From assembly GCF_042665075.1 (NCBI RefSeq), contig NZ_JBHTBR010000002.1:1439221-1503220 (forward strand): a stretch of 64,000 nucleotides of DNA, given 5' to 3'. Below the pieces are notes generated by a model. That model made no database searches. It was not told where the DNA came from and saw only the letters and a list, made by a program, of their open reading frames with translations. The position numbers and the translations under genes are program-made. This document shows positions 51,746-61,146 of this stretch, piece after piece. The stretch comes from Hirschia litorea. Lineage in GTDB: Bacteria; Pseudomonadota; Alphaproteobacteria; Caulobacterales; Hyphomonadaceae. The first letter of the stretch is position 1; each line of letters opens with the position of its first letter.

Positions 51746-52675
51746 ATGAAAACACCTTTGCCTCAGATCAAAGCCGAAGCGGATACCCTTATGCGGGATC
51801 TGCCAAGTCTTCTTGTGAAACGTGGGCCAGCTTCAACCGATTATTTAGGTGCAGCTGGGCGGCGGCGGGCTGGGCAAGGTGATAATTTTTGGCAATATCG
51901 CAGCTTCACAACCGAAGACAGCGTGAATCGCGTGGACTGGCGTAGGTCGGCACGTGGAGACCACCTTTTCGTGCGCGAATCTGAATTGGAGACGGCTCGT
52001 ACCTTCTTGTTCTGGTGCGACCCTTCCGCTGGTTTTGACTGGCGCGGTGCTCCAAACACACCGACAAAAGCAGCACGTGCGCTTTCTATTTCTCTTGCCT
52101 TCGCATCGCTTATTACCAAATCGGGAGATCGATGCGGCGTGCTGGGGAGTGGTAAAAAAGCAAAAACGGGAAGCGGCGCTGCAAAGAAGATGTCTGAAGA
52201 CATCTGGCGGGCGTCTGAAACGTCTCAATTGCCAAGTATAAACCAGTTCGCAGCAAGTATGATAATCGCCTCAGACTTTTATCGTCCACTGGAAGATATT
52301 ACCAATTGGATTACCCATTTAGCCACCAAGAACCGCCATGGCGTACTACTTATGGTGACCGACCCAATAGAAGCCAGTTACCCTTATGAGGGGCGGATAA
52401 ACTTTTTTTCGCCGTCTAACTTAAAGGAACGCCTTATCGGACGCGCCGAAAACTTACGCGAGACATATCTACAGAGATATGTTCAACGTCAAGAAGATAT
52501 TCGCACATTAGCGCATTCTTTGGGTTGGGAAGCTGTTTTTCACGTGACGGACACACCCGCCGCCCCTCCACTTGCGCATATTGTGCAGTATTTTTCGGCC
52601 CAAGTGGGTGCGGGGCCTAAACCAAGTCAAATTACAAGCTCACCTTCGAATAAAGAAGGGAGTGCCGCAACATGA
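51746..52675 (+). CDS. DUF58 domain-containing protein
   Basis: 309-aa soluble protein starting six bases after the moxR stop. The family signature VDWRRSARGDHLFVRESELE, about 50-90, and the WCDPSAGFDW segment are present. The C-terminal part follows a VWA-like fold without a full MIDAS site. DUF58 proteins always travel with MoxR ATPases. It overlaps the next gene by ATGA (52672-52675). Confidence 0.92.
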   Translation: MKTPLPQIKAEADTLMRDLPSLLVKRGPASTDYLGAAGRRRAGQGDNFWQYRSFTTEDSVNRVDWRRSARGDHLFVRESELETARTFLFWCDPSAGFDWRGAPNTPTKAARALSISLAFASLITKSGDRCGVLGSGKKAKTGSGAAKKMSEDIWRASETSQLPSINQFAASMIIASDFYRPLEDITNWITHLATKNRHGVLLMVTDPIEASYPYEGRINFFSPSNLKERLIGRAENLRETYLQRYVQRQEDIRTLAHSLGWEAVFHVTDTPAAPPLAHIVQYFSAQVGAGPKPSQITSSPSNKEGSAAT

Positions 52676-55593
52676 ATATGGGTCCTTTTTTCTTTGCTCA
52701 ACCACTCGCTTTGATTGGTCTTTTAGCCTTACCAATTATCTTTTGGCTTTTGAGAGCGACCCCGCCAGAACCCCAACGTGTCGCATTACCATCGCTTGCA
52801 CTTTTGGAGGGGCTAGAGCCACAAGAAGAAACACCTGCCAAAACACCATGGTGGATATTGGCATTGCGTTTTGCGGCGGCCGCACTTGCAATTATCGGAT
52901 TTGCGCAGCCCAAACTTGAACCACCTCAATCTATCAATGCGAGTACAGGGCCAACTTTATTTATTATTGATGATGGTTGGACGAGTGCGAATGCGTGGCC
53001 AAACATAAAAAAAAGCGTGCTTGCCGAAGCAACAACGTCAATTGAGGCGGGTGGCAATATACATCTACTATTTACAGCACCTTCAAAACAATCGCGATCA
53101 ATTGAAGACGCTTTTGGCGGCGAGACCATTCGTAAAACAATGCAGGTTTCACAACCTTCACCTTGGTTACCCGATTTCACCCTCGCCCTAGAACACCTTA
53201 AAGAGAGTCAGTTTAAACCAGCCAAAACTATATGGTTTAGTGATGGTTTAAAGCATGAAGGCTATGAGGCATTTTCTGAGTATCTCAATAGTTTATCACC
53301 ATTGGATATTCATTCTTTCGCACCGCCATCAGCTTACGCCATAACCAATGCGACGACATCTCCCAATGGGGCAAACATCAGCTTAAAGCGCATTCCTAAA
53401 GCGGACCCATTAGAGCTGCGCGTGATTGCCGAAAGCATGGAAGGGTTAAGCCTTGCTAGCGCTGTGGCAGCGTTTCAAGCTGGGGACAGCGAAGCAATTG
53501 CAGAATTTTCTATTCCATCGGCCGTTCTAAATCAGGTGGCACGCTTTCGTATTCTTGGCTCATCCTCAACAGGTCAAGTCTGGCTTTGGGATGACCAATC
53601 TCTCATGCCGTCAGTCGCGCTTGCAGATCCACAAAAGAGCGACCAACCCCTGCTTGAAGAATATTATTACGTAAGAAAAGCCCTCACCCCTTATGCTCAA
53701 ATAATGGAGGGTGACTTAGAAGATATGATCGCAAGGACACCTGATGCGATTATATTGGGGGACAGTTCTCTAGTTGAGAATGTCAATGCTGACGCACTTC
53801 AAGAATATGTAGAAAATGGCGGTGCGCTCATCAGATTTGCTGGACCTAAACTGGCTGCAGCCAATTCACAAATTTTGACACCGACCATACTTCGTCCAGC
53901 AACGCGTGCTCTAGGCGGCGCACTCGCTTGGGAGAAACCTCAACCGATTGCCCCTTTCCCGACAGACAAAGCCTTTGCTGATATAAGGACGCCCGCCAAA
54001 ACTGTGCTGGTTCGCCGTCAAGTCTTAGCGCAGCCAAGCCCTTCACTATCTACATTGACTTGGGCACGTCTTGAAGATGGTACGCCACTCGTAACCGCCA
54101 AACCAGTCGGACGAGGGATTATTATTCTGTTTCATGTTACTGCAACGCCCGATTGGTCTGACCTTCCTTATGATGGCGCATTCTTAAACATGCTAAGGCG
54201 CGCAACCGCCGCCGGAAATGGAAAGCATCACGGCGTTTCCGATAGCGAAGGAGCCCTTGCTCCGATACGTATTCTTGATGCCTTTGGTGCGCTAAATGCC
54301 CCATCAGGCAATATTGCTCCTATTGCTTCGGATATCTTTATGGTTTCGCATCCCTCAATCGACACACCTGCTGGATTATACCAAGGGCCTCAAGGCAGTC
54401 GTGCTTTAAATGCAGGTCAATTTGCGCCCGATGCTATTGTAAATTGGCCTAGCAATGCACGTGTAATATCTGCCGCAGATCATGAGAGCCGCAAAGGGTT
54501 TGAAGGCGTGTTTTTAATGGCTGCATTCGCCTTACTGCTGATTGATTTGCTTGTGGCTTTATGGGTGTCCGGCCGTTTTCGTCGTTTCTCAAAAACAGCC
54601 CTCACAGGATTAGCACTTGGGCTTGCCCTCCCCAACCTTCCTCTTGAGGGCGTACAGGTAGCTCATGCACAAACAATGGCGAGCAAACCTGATATTTCAA
54701 ACAAGCAAAAAGAAGCAGCCTTGCGCATGCGATTTGCCTATGTTGAAGCAAAAAATGCCAGCTTGAATTTGCAATTAGAAGCAGGGTTAAAAGGGCTAAC
54801 GGCAGAGCTATTCCGCCGCACATCGGTTGAGCCCGCAACGCCACATTCGGTAAAACTGGGTGTGGACGATCTGACACTTTACCCGATGATTTATTTTGTT
54901 CCTGAGCGAGAACATGACCTAAGTGCGAAAGAAATTTCTGCATTGAATAATTATTTGCGTAATGGTGGGTCGTTAGTGATCGACACACGCGATGCCATCC
55001 CGGGTCAATCTATGAGCAACCGTTTGAAAGACGCACTTTCAGGACTGGATGTACCTCCCTTACAGCCCACACCCGCAGATCACGTCTTGTCGCGTAGTTT
55101 TTATATTCTGGATGACTTCCCCGGCCGTATTCCCTCTGGTCAGCTTTGGATTGAAGCCAACACCGCGTCTTCCAATCCGCAGACGAATACGGAAGGCACT
55201 TCAAATTCAGCAAGTCATGGAGACCGCGTCTCACGCATTTTTATTGGGTCATCTGATTGGATTGGAGCATGGGCAACAGATGATAGAGGTCGCCCTCTAA
55301 ACCCAATGGATGGACAAGAAACACGCCGCGAACTGGCCTATCGTTTCGGTATCAATCTAGTGATGTGTATTTTGACAGGCAATTACAAAGCTGATCAGGT
55401 GCATGTGCCTGCCTTATTGCATAGGCTTGAGCAGGAAAAAGGCGTTGAAGGTGGGATATCTAACTCGCCAAACACTGAGTCTCAGCGACCAGACTTTTCT
55501 TCTCCCCCGTCAGGAAATCCGCAAAACCTAGACGAGTTTTTCGATTCCATGCGCCGCCAACGTGATTTAGAAGAGAGCGACGATATACAATGA
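52672..55593 (+). CDS. BatA/DUF4159 domain membrane protein
   Basis: 973-aa protein. N-terminal BatA-type domain with two membrane spans (about 8-26 and 60-80), a central periplasmic part that contains a GATase-like segment, a third span near residue 610-640, and the C-terminal DUF4159 domain (about 690-910; LTLYPMIYFVPE and LNNYLRNGGSLVIDTRD). The last 60 residues are low complexity. It is coupled by ATGA overlaps both to DUF58 (upstream) and to the VWA-domain gene (downstream). Probably a partner in a MoxR-driven envelope complex; function not shown. Confidence 0.85.
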   Translation: MNMGPFFFAQPLALIGLLALPIIFWLLRATPPEPQRVALPSLALLEGLEPQEETPAKTPWWILALRFAAAALAIIGFAQPKLEPPQSINASTGPTLFIIDDGWTSANAWPNIKKSVLAEATTSIEAGGNIHLLFTAPSKQSRSIEDAFGGETIRKTMQVSQPSPWLPDFTLALEHLKESQFKPAKTIWFSDGLKHEGYEAFSEYLNSLSPLDIHSFAPPSAYAITNATTSPNGANISLKRIPKADPLELRVIAESMEGLSLASAVAAFQAGDSEAIAEFSIPSAVLNQVARFRILGSSSTGQVWLWDDQSLMPSVALADPQKSDQPLLEEYYYVRKALTPYAQIMEGDLEDMIARTPDAIILGDSSLVENVNADALQEYVENGGALIRFAGPKLAAANSQILTPTILRPATRALGGALAWEKPQPIAPFPTDKAFADIRTPAKTVLVRRQVLAQPSPSLSTLTWARLEDGTPLVTAKPVGRGIIILFHVTATPDWSDLPYDGAFLNMLRRATAAGNGKHHGVSDSEGALAPIRILDAFGALNAPSGNIAPIASDIFMVSHPSIDTPAGLYQGPQGSRALNAGQFAPDAIVNWPSNARVISAADHESRKGFEGVFLMAAFALLLIDLLVALWVSGRFRRFSKTALTGLALGLALPNLPLEGVQVAHAQTMASKPDISNKQKEAALRMRFAYVEAKNASLNLQLEAGLKGLTAELFRRTSVEPATPHSVKLGVDDLTLYPMIYFVPEREHDLSAKEISALNNYLRNGGSLVIDTRDAIPGQSMSNRLKDALSGLDVPPLQPTPADHVLSRSFYILDDFPGRIPSGQLWIEANTASSNPQTNTEGTSNSASHGDRVSRIFIGSSDWIGAWATDDRGRPLNPMDGQETRRELAYRFGINLVMCILTGNYKADQVHVPALLHRLEQEKGVEGGISNSPNTESQRPDFSSPPSGNPQNLDEFFDSMRRQRDLEESDDIQ

Positions 55594-57635
55594 TTGAAAG
55601 CGCTCACATTGGGTTTGATCCCTTTATCCCTTGGCTTTGGATCTGGGCATTGGTGGCAGTGTCCGTCATCGTATGGGGACTTTATCTTTTCTTGCGAGGA
55701 CGCGCTTGGCTGACGCGTGCAATGGCCTTTGCTTTGCTCACACTTGCGCTTTCCAACCCACTATGGGTGAAGGAACAGCGCGAAGGGCTAAAAGACATTG
55801 TGGCGGTCGTGCTTGATAAATCAGAAAGTATGAAATTTGGCACACGCAGCCAAACCGCTCAATCAGCTTTAGAGGATCTCACACAGAAAATAGAAGCTGA
55901 CCCGAGCCTAGAGCTGAGGTTTGCTGAGACGTCAGAAAACAGCGACGCGACGAATGTATATCAAGCGCTAAACTCTGCCCTTTCCGATGCGCCACGAGAA
56001 CGTATTGCCGGCTCCTTCGTTATCACGGATGGGCAAGTGCATGATCTGCCAAGCGATAGCAATGAAGCCAAACCACTAGGGCCTATTCACTCGCTCATTG
56101 TGGGCAAGCGCGATGAACAAGACAGACGCATAGAGATAGTGGGAAGTCCAAATTTTGGCATTGTCGGAAGCGCTGCAGAACTCACAATACGGGTTGAAGA
56201 CCCAAGCATTGAGACAGTTGGCGTGGAGATTTCGGTCAATGGCGAATATCTCACCACAAAAACCGTGCGCACAGGCATGAACCGCAAAATAAGTTTGGAT
56301 ATTCCGCGTCGCGGATCAAACCTTGTGGTCGTTGAAGTCCCCGAAGGCACAAACGAACTAACACTGGCGAACAACCGCACTGCCGCAAACATTTCTGGGG
56401 TGCGTGATCGCTTGCGTGTATTGCTCGTTACAGGCGAACCTCACTCTGGTGCACGTGTTTGGCGAGACTTGTTGAAAAATGATCCATCGGTTGATCTGGT
56501 ACATTTCACGATTTTGCGTCCCCCTCAAAAGATGGACCCGACACCGCTCAATCAATTAGCGTTGATCTCTTTTCCGACACGCGAATTGTTTGTTGAAAAG
56601 TTGAATGATTTTGATCTTGTGATCTTTGATCAATACAAACGCATCAATGTGTTGCCCATGGTCTATTTTGATGGCGTGGCGCGCTATGTGGCTGATGGGG
56701 GCGCTTTGCTGGTTGCCACAGGACCGCCTTATGCGCTGCCGTCTTCAATTTACCGCACGCCCCTTGCAGCGATTTTACCCGCACAACCCACGGGCCGCAT
56801 AATTGAGCGAACATTTAACGTGCTACGCACAGAACTAGGTCAACGGCACACAGTCACCTCCTCTCTACCTTCTGACAAGAATTGGGGACGTTGGGAGCGC
56901 TATGTTGAAGCAAAGGCAGCATCGGGGGAGACACTCCTAAAAACTGACAATGATGATCCGTTATTGGTATTGGACCGCGTAGGCGAAGGGCGCGTTGCTG
57001 TTTTACTGTCAGATCATCTATGGCTTTGGGCGCGCGGACATGATGGAGGCGGCCCCTATTCCGAGCTTGTACGCCGCACTGCACACTGGCTGATGAAAGA
57101 ACCTGAGCTTGAAGAAGAATTGCTAACCCTTGCGTCTGAAGGCGGCTTGATGAAAGCAAGCTTACGTACGCTCTCAGATAGGCCTCCGCCTCTTTCGGTG
57201 ATGACACCAGATAGCGAGGAATTGCGTGCAAATTGGAAGAAAACCGAGACAGGCCGCTTTGAGGCAAGCGTAGAAGCGCAAGGGTTAGGGCTATATGCAG
57301 CTAGTGCGGGTGATGCATCGACGGTTGCGCTCAATGGGCCAGCAAATCCACGTGAATATGCCAATGTCGATTCAACAACACGCGTTCTCGCGCCCATCGC
57401 AGAGGCGACCAAGGGCGGGTTGTTTCGTATTTCAGCGAATGACGCACTGACACTTCCAAGCATTAAGCGCGTTGATCGACGCGGTGAGCTTACCGGCGAA
57501 AACTGGGCAGGTTTGAGAAAACGCAATGCCTATGCGGTAAGGTCCTCGCAAGCGGTACAGCTCTTACCGGGCGTGATAGGCATGGCGCTTTTGCTTGGAA
57601 TTATGATGCTGGCTTGGAGACGCGAGGGACGCTAA
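55590..57635 (+). CDS. VWA/GATase-like membrane protein of the MoxR cluster
   Basis: 681-aa inner-membrane protein. Two N-terminal spans (about 10-60) are followed by a VWA-like domain with the MIDAS motif DKSES near residue 75 and TDGQ near 145, an Ig-like middle part, and a GATase1-like fold with VADGGALLVATGPP near residue 370, then a C-terminal span (about 660-678). MIDAS sites are the usual docking points for MoxR ATPases. Its last 35 bases overlap the convergent GNAT gene. Confidence 0.83.
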   Translation: MIESAHIGFDPFIPWLWIWALVAVSVIVWGLYLFLRGRAWLTRAMAFALLTLALSNPLWVKEQREGLKDIVAVVLDKSESMKFGTRSQTAQSALEDLTQKIEADPSLELRFAETSENSDATNVYQALNSALSDAPRERIAGSFVITDGQVHDLPSDSNEAKPLGPIHSLIVGKRDEQDRRIEIVGSPNFGIVGSAAELTIRVEDPSIETVGVEISVNGEYLTTKTVRTGMNRKISLDIPRRGSNLVVVEVPEGTNELTLANNRTAANISGVRDRLRVLLVTGEPHSGARVWRDLLKNDPSVDLVHFTILRPPQKMDPTPLNQLALISFPTRELFVEKLNDFDLVIFDQYKRINVLPMVYFDGVARYVADGGALLVATGPPYALPSSIYRTPLAAILPAQPTGRIIERTFNVLRTELGQRHTVTSSLPSDKNWGRWERYVEAKAASGETLLKTDNDDPLLVLDRVGEGRVAVLLSDHLWLWARGHDGGGPYSELVRRTAHWLMKEPELEEELLTLASEGGLMKASLRTLSDRPPPLSVMTPDSEELRANWKKTETGRFEASVEAQGLGLYAASAGDASTVALNGPANPREYANVDSTTRVLAPIAEATKGGLFRISANDALTLPSIKRVDRRGELTGENWAGLRKRNAYAVRSSQAVQLLPGVIGMALLLGIMMLAWRREGR

Positions 57636-58152
57636 GCGCGCCGACATTTTCCACCAAAGCATTATCCTTTAATTCCATCGCCAACAATTTGTGGGGAGGG
57701 ATATAGCCTAGTGTTGGGTAATCAGATGTAGAAATTTTGACAAAGCCCATTTTACCAAAATAGCCTTCATTGCCGATTAGAATTGCCAATGGCCATCCGG
57801 CCTGTTTAGCTAAATCAAGGCATTGCTCTGTAAGAATGAGCCCTAGACGGCTTCCCCGGTATTGATCATCAACAGCAACAGGCCCCACAAATACAGCGCG
57901 ACCTGAAGCACCAATTTGCAATGGCCACAAACGAACAGCCGCGACGACCTCACCTTTGCTATCAACAGCAACCATACTCAATTGCGACAAAGCAATATTA
58001 TTTTCACGCAAGCGTTCAGCAGTCTTTGCCGACCGTCCAGGCCCAAAACAGCGATCATACAAAGCTTCAATGCTTTGAGCATGCTCGGGCAATTCAGACA
58101 AAATAGAGTAGGATGGGTATGCGGGATCTATGATCCGTAATTTTATAGGCAT
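57601..58152 (-). CDS. GNAT family N-acetyltransferase
   Basis: 183-aa protein with a GNAT core. VRLWPLQIGASGRAVFVGPVAVDDQYRGSRLGLIL contains the acetyl-CoA loop QYRGSRLG, and ILIGNEGYFGKMGFV follows, typical of the YhbS-like subgroup. Target unknown. It is convergent with the VWA/GATase gene and overlaps it by 35 bases, which leaves no space for a terminator. Confidence 0.87.
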   Translation of the reverse strand: MPIKLRIIDPAYPSYSILSELPEHAQSIEALYDRCFGPGRSAKTAERLRENNIALSQLSMVAVDSKGEVVAAVRLWPLQIGASGRAVFVGPVAVDDQYRGSRLGLILTEQCLDLAKQAGWPLAILIGNEGYFGKMGFVKISTSDYPTLGYIPPHKLLAMELKDNALVENVGALSVPRVSKPAS

Positions 58153-58447
58153 TTGGCTAACTCAGTAGAAAATCAATAATAGTCGGAGCCGTTGAATGTT
58201 CCAATTCCAGCCCGAACGTTCACATCACTATGATTTTCTTCGTCGCAGCATCAAAAGTCTTCCCAACCGGTTTTCGATATTCACCCAAATAGGGGTAAAC
58301 AATATCGTTGTCAAAGAAAATTCACACACTATGAAAAGTTTCTCGACTCACAATTCAATCAAAATGCACATTTTATTTGTCATTTTGACTATACGCACCT
58401 CTGCCTCTTTCATCCTGGACGAAACAGTTTAAATAGGGAGATCGAAT

Positions 58448-59845
58448 TTGCTATGCGGAGTATTATTGGTGGCGTTATTTTCATTCTTCCAGAAACTTCA
58501 GGAAACAACTCCCCCAACCTCCTCACCAGCTGAGAGCTTTGATATTGAAAGCCTTAAAACGCGTGGGTTAGAGCTACTTGAACAAGGTCTTGATTGGGTC
58601 AATAACGAGTTACTACACCCTGACACACTGATTCAGTTAGGGGTTATAATTGGCGTTTTATTCCTTGGCGCGCTTGTTACACCCGCTGTTACCGGATGGC
58701 TAAAGGCTGGCCTTGCCAAGCTTCCCGAAAACATCACGCAAAAAATCAATAAGCCACTTTTAGCAATTGTGCGGCCATTATTCTGGCTATTTGGAATGTT
58801 CATAGCGCTTACGGTTTTGGAAAGCGCAGGACAATCAACAACCTTTGTGCGTATTGCTAGCTCATTGGCGCTCGCTTGGGTGATTATACGGGCCGCAACT
58901 TTTATCGTGCCCGATGAATACCGAAAAACGATTGCTTGGATTGCGTGGCTCATTGCCGGATTGAATGTATTCGGATTATTAGCACCAACTCTGCATTGGT
59001 TGGACAATCACGGTATTCCCTTTGGTGATGCTCAAATTACGTTGCCATTTGTGGTTCGAGCGATCCTTTTCTCGGCTCTCTTCCTTTATGGTGCGAATTG
59101 GATTTCCCAACGACTTCGCGCTCGCATTGATACATTACCGCGCGTTGAGCCTTCAATTCGTGTTCTAATCTCGAATGCAACACATGTCGGCCTATTCTTT
59201 GCTGCGGTCATCCTCGCACTTACTTCCTTAAACATTCCCCTTGGTGGACTTGCGGTTCTGGGTGGTGCGCTAGGTGTTGGTCTTGGTTTTGGTATGCAAC
59301 AGATCGTTGCCAACTTTGTATCTGGCGTCATTCTGCTGACAGACCGCTCAATAAAACCTGATGATGTGATTGAGGTGGATGAGACATATGGTGTCGTCAA
59401 ATCTCTGGGCTTGCGTTACGCATCCGTCGTCACACGAGATGGGAAAGAACATCTTATTCCCAATGAAGCACTTGTCGCGAACAAGGTGGTGAATTGGAGC
59501 TATTCGGACAATAAAGTTCGTATTAAACGACGTCTGCGTGTTGAATATGAAATTGATCTTCGTCTTGCCACAGCCTTAGTTGTTGAAGGCACAAAGAAGG
59601 TACCTAGAGTATTAGCCCACCCTGCTCCTGCCTGTTTGGTCATGGAGTTTGGCGATGAAGCCGTTGAGATTGAATGTCGTTTCTGGGTAGATGATCCTCA
59701 AAACGGTATTAGCAATGTTGGATCTGAAGTTATGCTGTCGGTCTGGGATTTATTTAAAGAGAACGGCATCGACATCCCATTGCGCCAAGAGGAAATACTC
59801 ATTCAATCTGGCTCCGTTCTGGAAGTTAAAATGGCCAAGGATTAG
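58448..59845 (+). CDS. Small-conductance mechanosensitive channel (MscS family)
   Basis: 465-aa channel with an exported-type N-terminus, about five membrane helices, and the MscS pore helix and beta domain: GGLAVLGGALGVGLGFGMQQIVANFVSGVILL then DRSIKPDDVIEVDETYGVV. It opens upon membrane tension to release solutes after osmotic downshock. The start is TTG at 58448 with GGGAG seven bases upstream; no ATG fits as well. The 295 bases upstream contain no credible gene. Confidence 0.93.
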   Translation: MLCGVLLVALFSFFQKLQETTPPTSSPAESFDIESLKTRGLELLEQGLDWVNNELLHPDTLIQLGVIIGVLFLGALVTPAVTGWLKAGLAKLPENITQKINKPLLAIVRPLFWLFGMFIALTVLESAGQSTTFVRIASSLALAWVIIRAATFIVPDEYRKTIAWIAWLIAGLNVFGLLAPTLHWLDNHGIPFGDAQITLPFVVRAILFSALFLYGANWISQRLRARIDTLPRVEPSIRVLISNATHVGLFFAAVILALTSLNIPLGGLAVLGGALGVGLGFGMQQIVANFVSGVILLTDRSIKPDDVIEVDETYGVVKSLGLRYASVVTRDGKEHLIPNEALVANKVVNWSYSDNKVRIKRRLRVEYEIDLRLATALVVEGTKKVPRVLAHPAPACLVMEFGDEAVEIECRFWVDDPQNGISNVGSEVMLSVWDLFKENGIDIPLRQEEILIQSGSVLEVKMAKD

Positions 59846-59862
59846 AATTCAGTTTGAATCTT

Positions 59863-59890
59863 AGCCGCTTCCTTGAGCGGGGCGGCTTTA
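59863..59890 (+). terminator. Possible terminator of the MscS gene
   Basis: AGCCGC (59863-59868) pairs with GCGGCT (59882-59887), followed by TTATA; an alternative inner pairing CCGCT/AGCGG competes. The T run is short, so the call is weak. Confidence 0.4.
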
Positions 59891-59976
59891 TACAAAGCAA
59901 TCGTGATGCAACGCATTGATCCATTGATTAAATCGTGTGACATCTCTCAAAGTCATTTCTGAAGAGATATTTGATA

Positions 59977-60978
59977 ATGCAAACACTGCCGGAAACATCA
60001 TCAGACACGCTAAATAACGCTTCTTCTGAAATAAATTCAGATGCGCAAGGCCCCAAAATCGCAGTCATTATTCCTTGCTATAATGAAGAAGTGACGATCG
60101 CGCGCGTAATCAAGGATTTTCGTGAAGCTTTACCGACAGCTCAAATCTTCGTTTATGACAACAATTCTAAAGATAAAACATCACAAGTTGCCGCTGATGC
60201 AGGCGCTATCGTAAAGCAGGAGATACGCCAAGGAAAAGGCTTTGCTATTCGCCGCGCATTCAGTGATATCGACGCGGATGTATATCTTATGGTGGATGGT
60301 GATGCCACTTATGATGCACAAAGCGCCCGCAAACTCATAGATAAGGTCACAAAAGAGCATTTTGACTTTGTAAATGGTGCACGCATACATGATAGTTCAA
60401 AAGCATATCGGCCTGGGCACACTTTTGGAAATTACATGCTAACGCGTGCAGTTTCTTTAGTGTTTGGGCGACAAACCGAAGATATGCTGTCTGGGTATAA
60501 AGCTTTATCACGTCGATTTGTAAAATCATTTCCTGCGACATCCAAAGGATTTGAGATTGAAACAGAATTAATGGTGCATGCGCTGGAACTTAAAGTTCCT
60601 ATTGCAGAAATAGAAACACCTTATAAAGAACGTCCCGAAGATAGCTTCAGCAAATTGAGCACATTTAAGGACGGGTATAAAATTACACGAATGATTTTTC
60701 ATCTTGTGCGGATTGAAAAACCACTATCTTTCTTTTTACTCGGCGCATGTGCACTATTTGCACTCTCTCTTATCCTTGTGACTCCTATCTTCATTGAATT
60801 TTTGAGGACAGGAGAAGTAAGACGGTTTCCTACAGCATTCCTTGCAGGCATGCTTGGCGTGAGCGGTATTTTCTCAGTCTCAACAGGGTTTATTCTGGAT
60901 CTTGTACAGCGTGCTCGACATGAAGCCAAAATGCTGCATTATTTATCCATCAAACCCTATCAGGGCGAAGACTCTTAG
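59977..60978 (+). CDS. Glycosyltransferase family 2, polyprenyl-phosphate type
   Basis: 333 aa from the ATG at 59977, ten bases after GAAGAG; a TTG two codons earlier is in frame. GT-A fold with IAVIIPCYNEE, NNSKDKT, the DGDATYD metal-binding motif and ETELMVHAL; two C-terminal membrane spans (about 248-272 and 285-310). This resembles DPM1/GtrB-type enzymes that load a sugar on undecaprenyl phosphate for transfer across the membrane. The acceptor and sugar are unknown. It stands alone 168 bases before the glycoside hydrolase gene. Confidence 0.88.
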   Translation: MQTLPETSSDTLNNASSEINSDAQGPKIAVIIPCYNEEVTIARVIKDFREALPTAQIFVYDNNSKDKTSQVAADAGAIVKQEIRQGKGFAIRRAFSDIDADVYLMVDGDATYDAQSARKLIDKVTKEHFDFVNGARIHDSSKAYRPGHTFGNYMLTRAVSLVFGRQTEDMLSGYKALSRRFVKSFPATSKGFEIETELMVHALELKVPIAEIETPYKERPEDSFSKLSTFKDGYKITRMIFHLVRIEKPLSFFLLGACALFALSLILVTPIFIEFLRTGEVRRFPTAFLAGMLGVSGIFSVSTGFILDLVQRARHEAKMLHYLSIKPYQGEDS

Positions 60979-61146
60979 CAATTCCTCCCCCTATTCCTCA
61001 CCTTGAAAGACACCCAAACAGGCAGACTTTTGCAGACAAAAAGCTAGTTCAAATTTACAGCCTCAAACATATGATGTACGTTATCTAATAATGATTGGGA
61101 GTTCTTTTCGGCTCAATCCTTCTATTTTGATAATAAAGCGGGTCAC

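Noticed and set aside
58196..58432. 78-codon open frame upstream of the MscS gene
   Set aside because: No ribosome site and composition unlike the neighbouring proteins; the true gene starts at the TTG at 58448.
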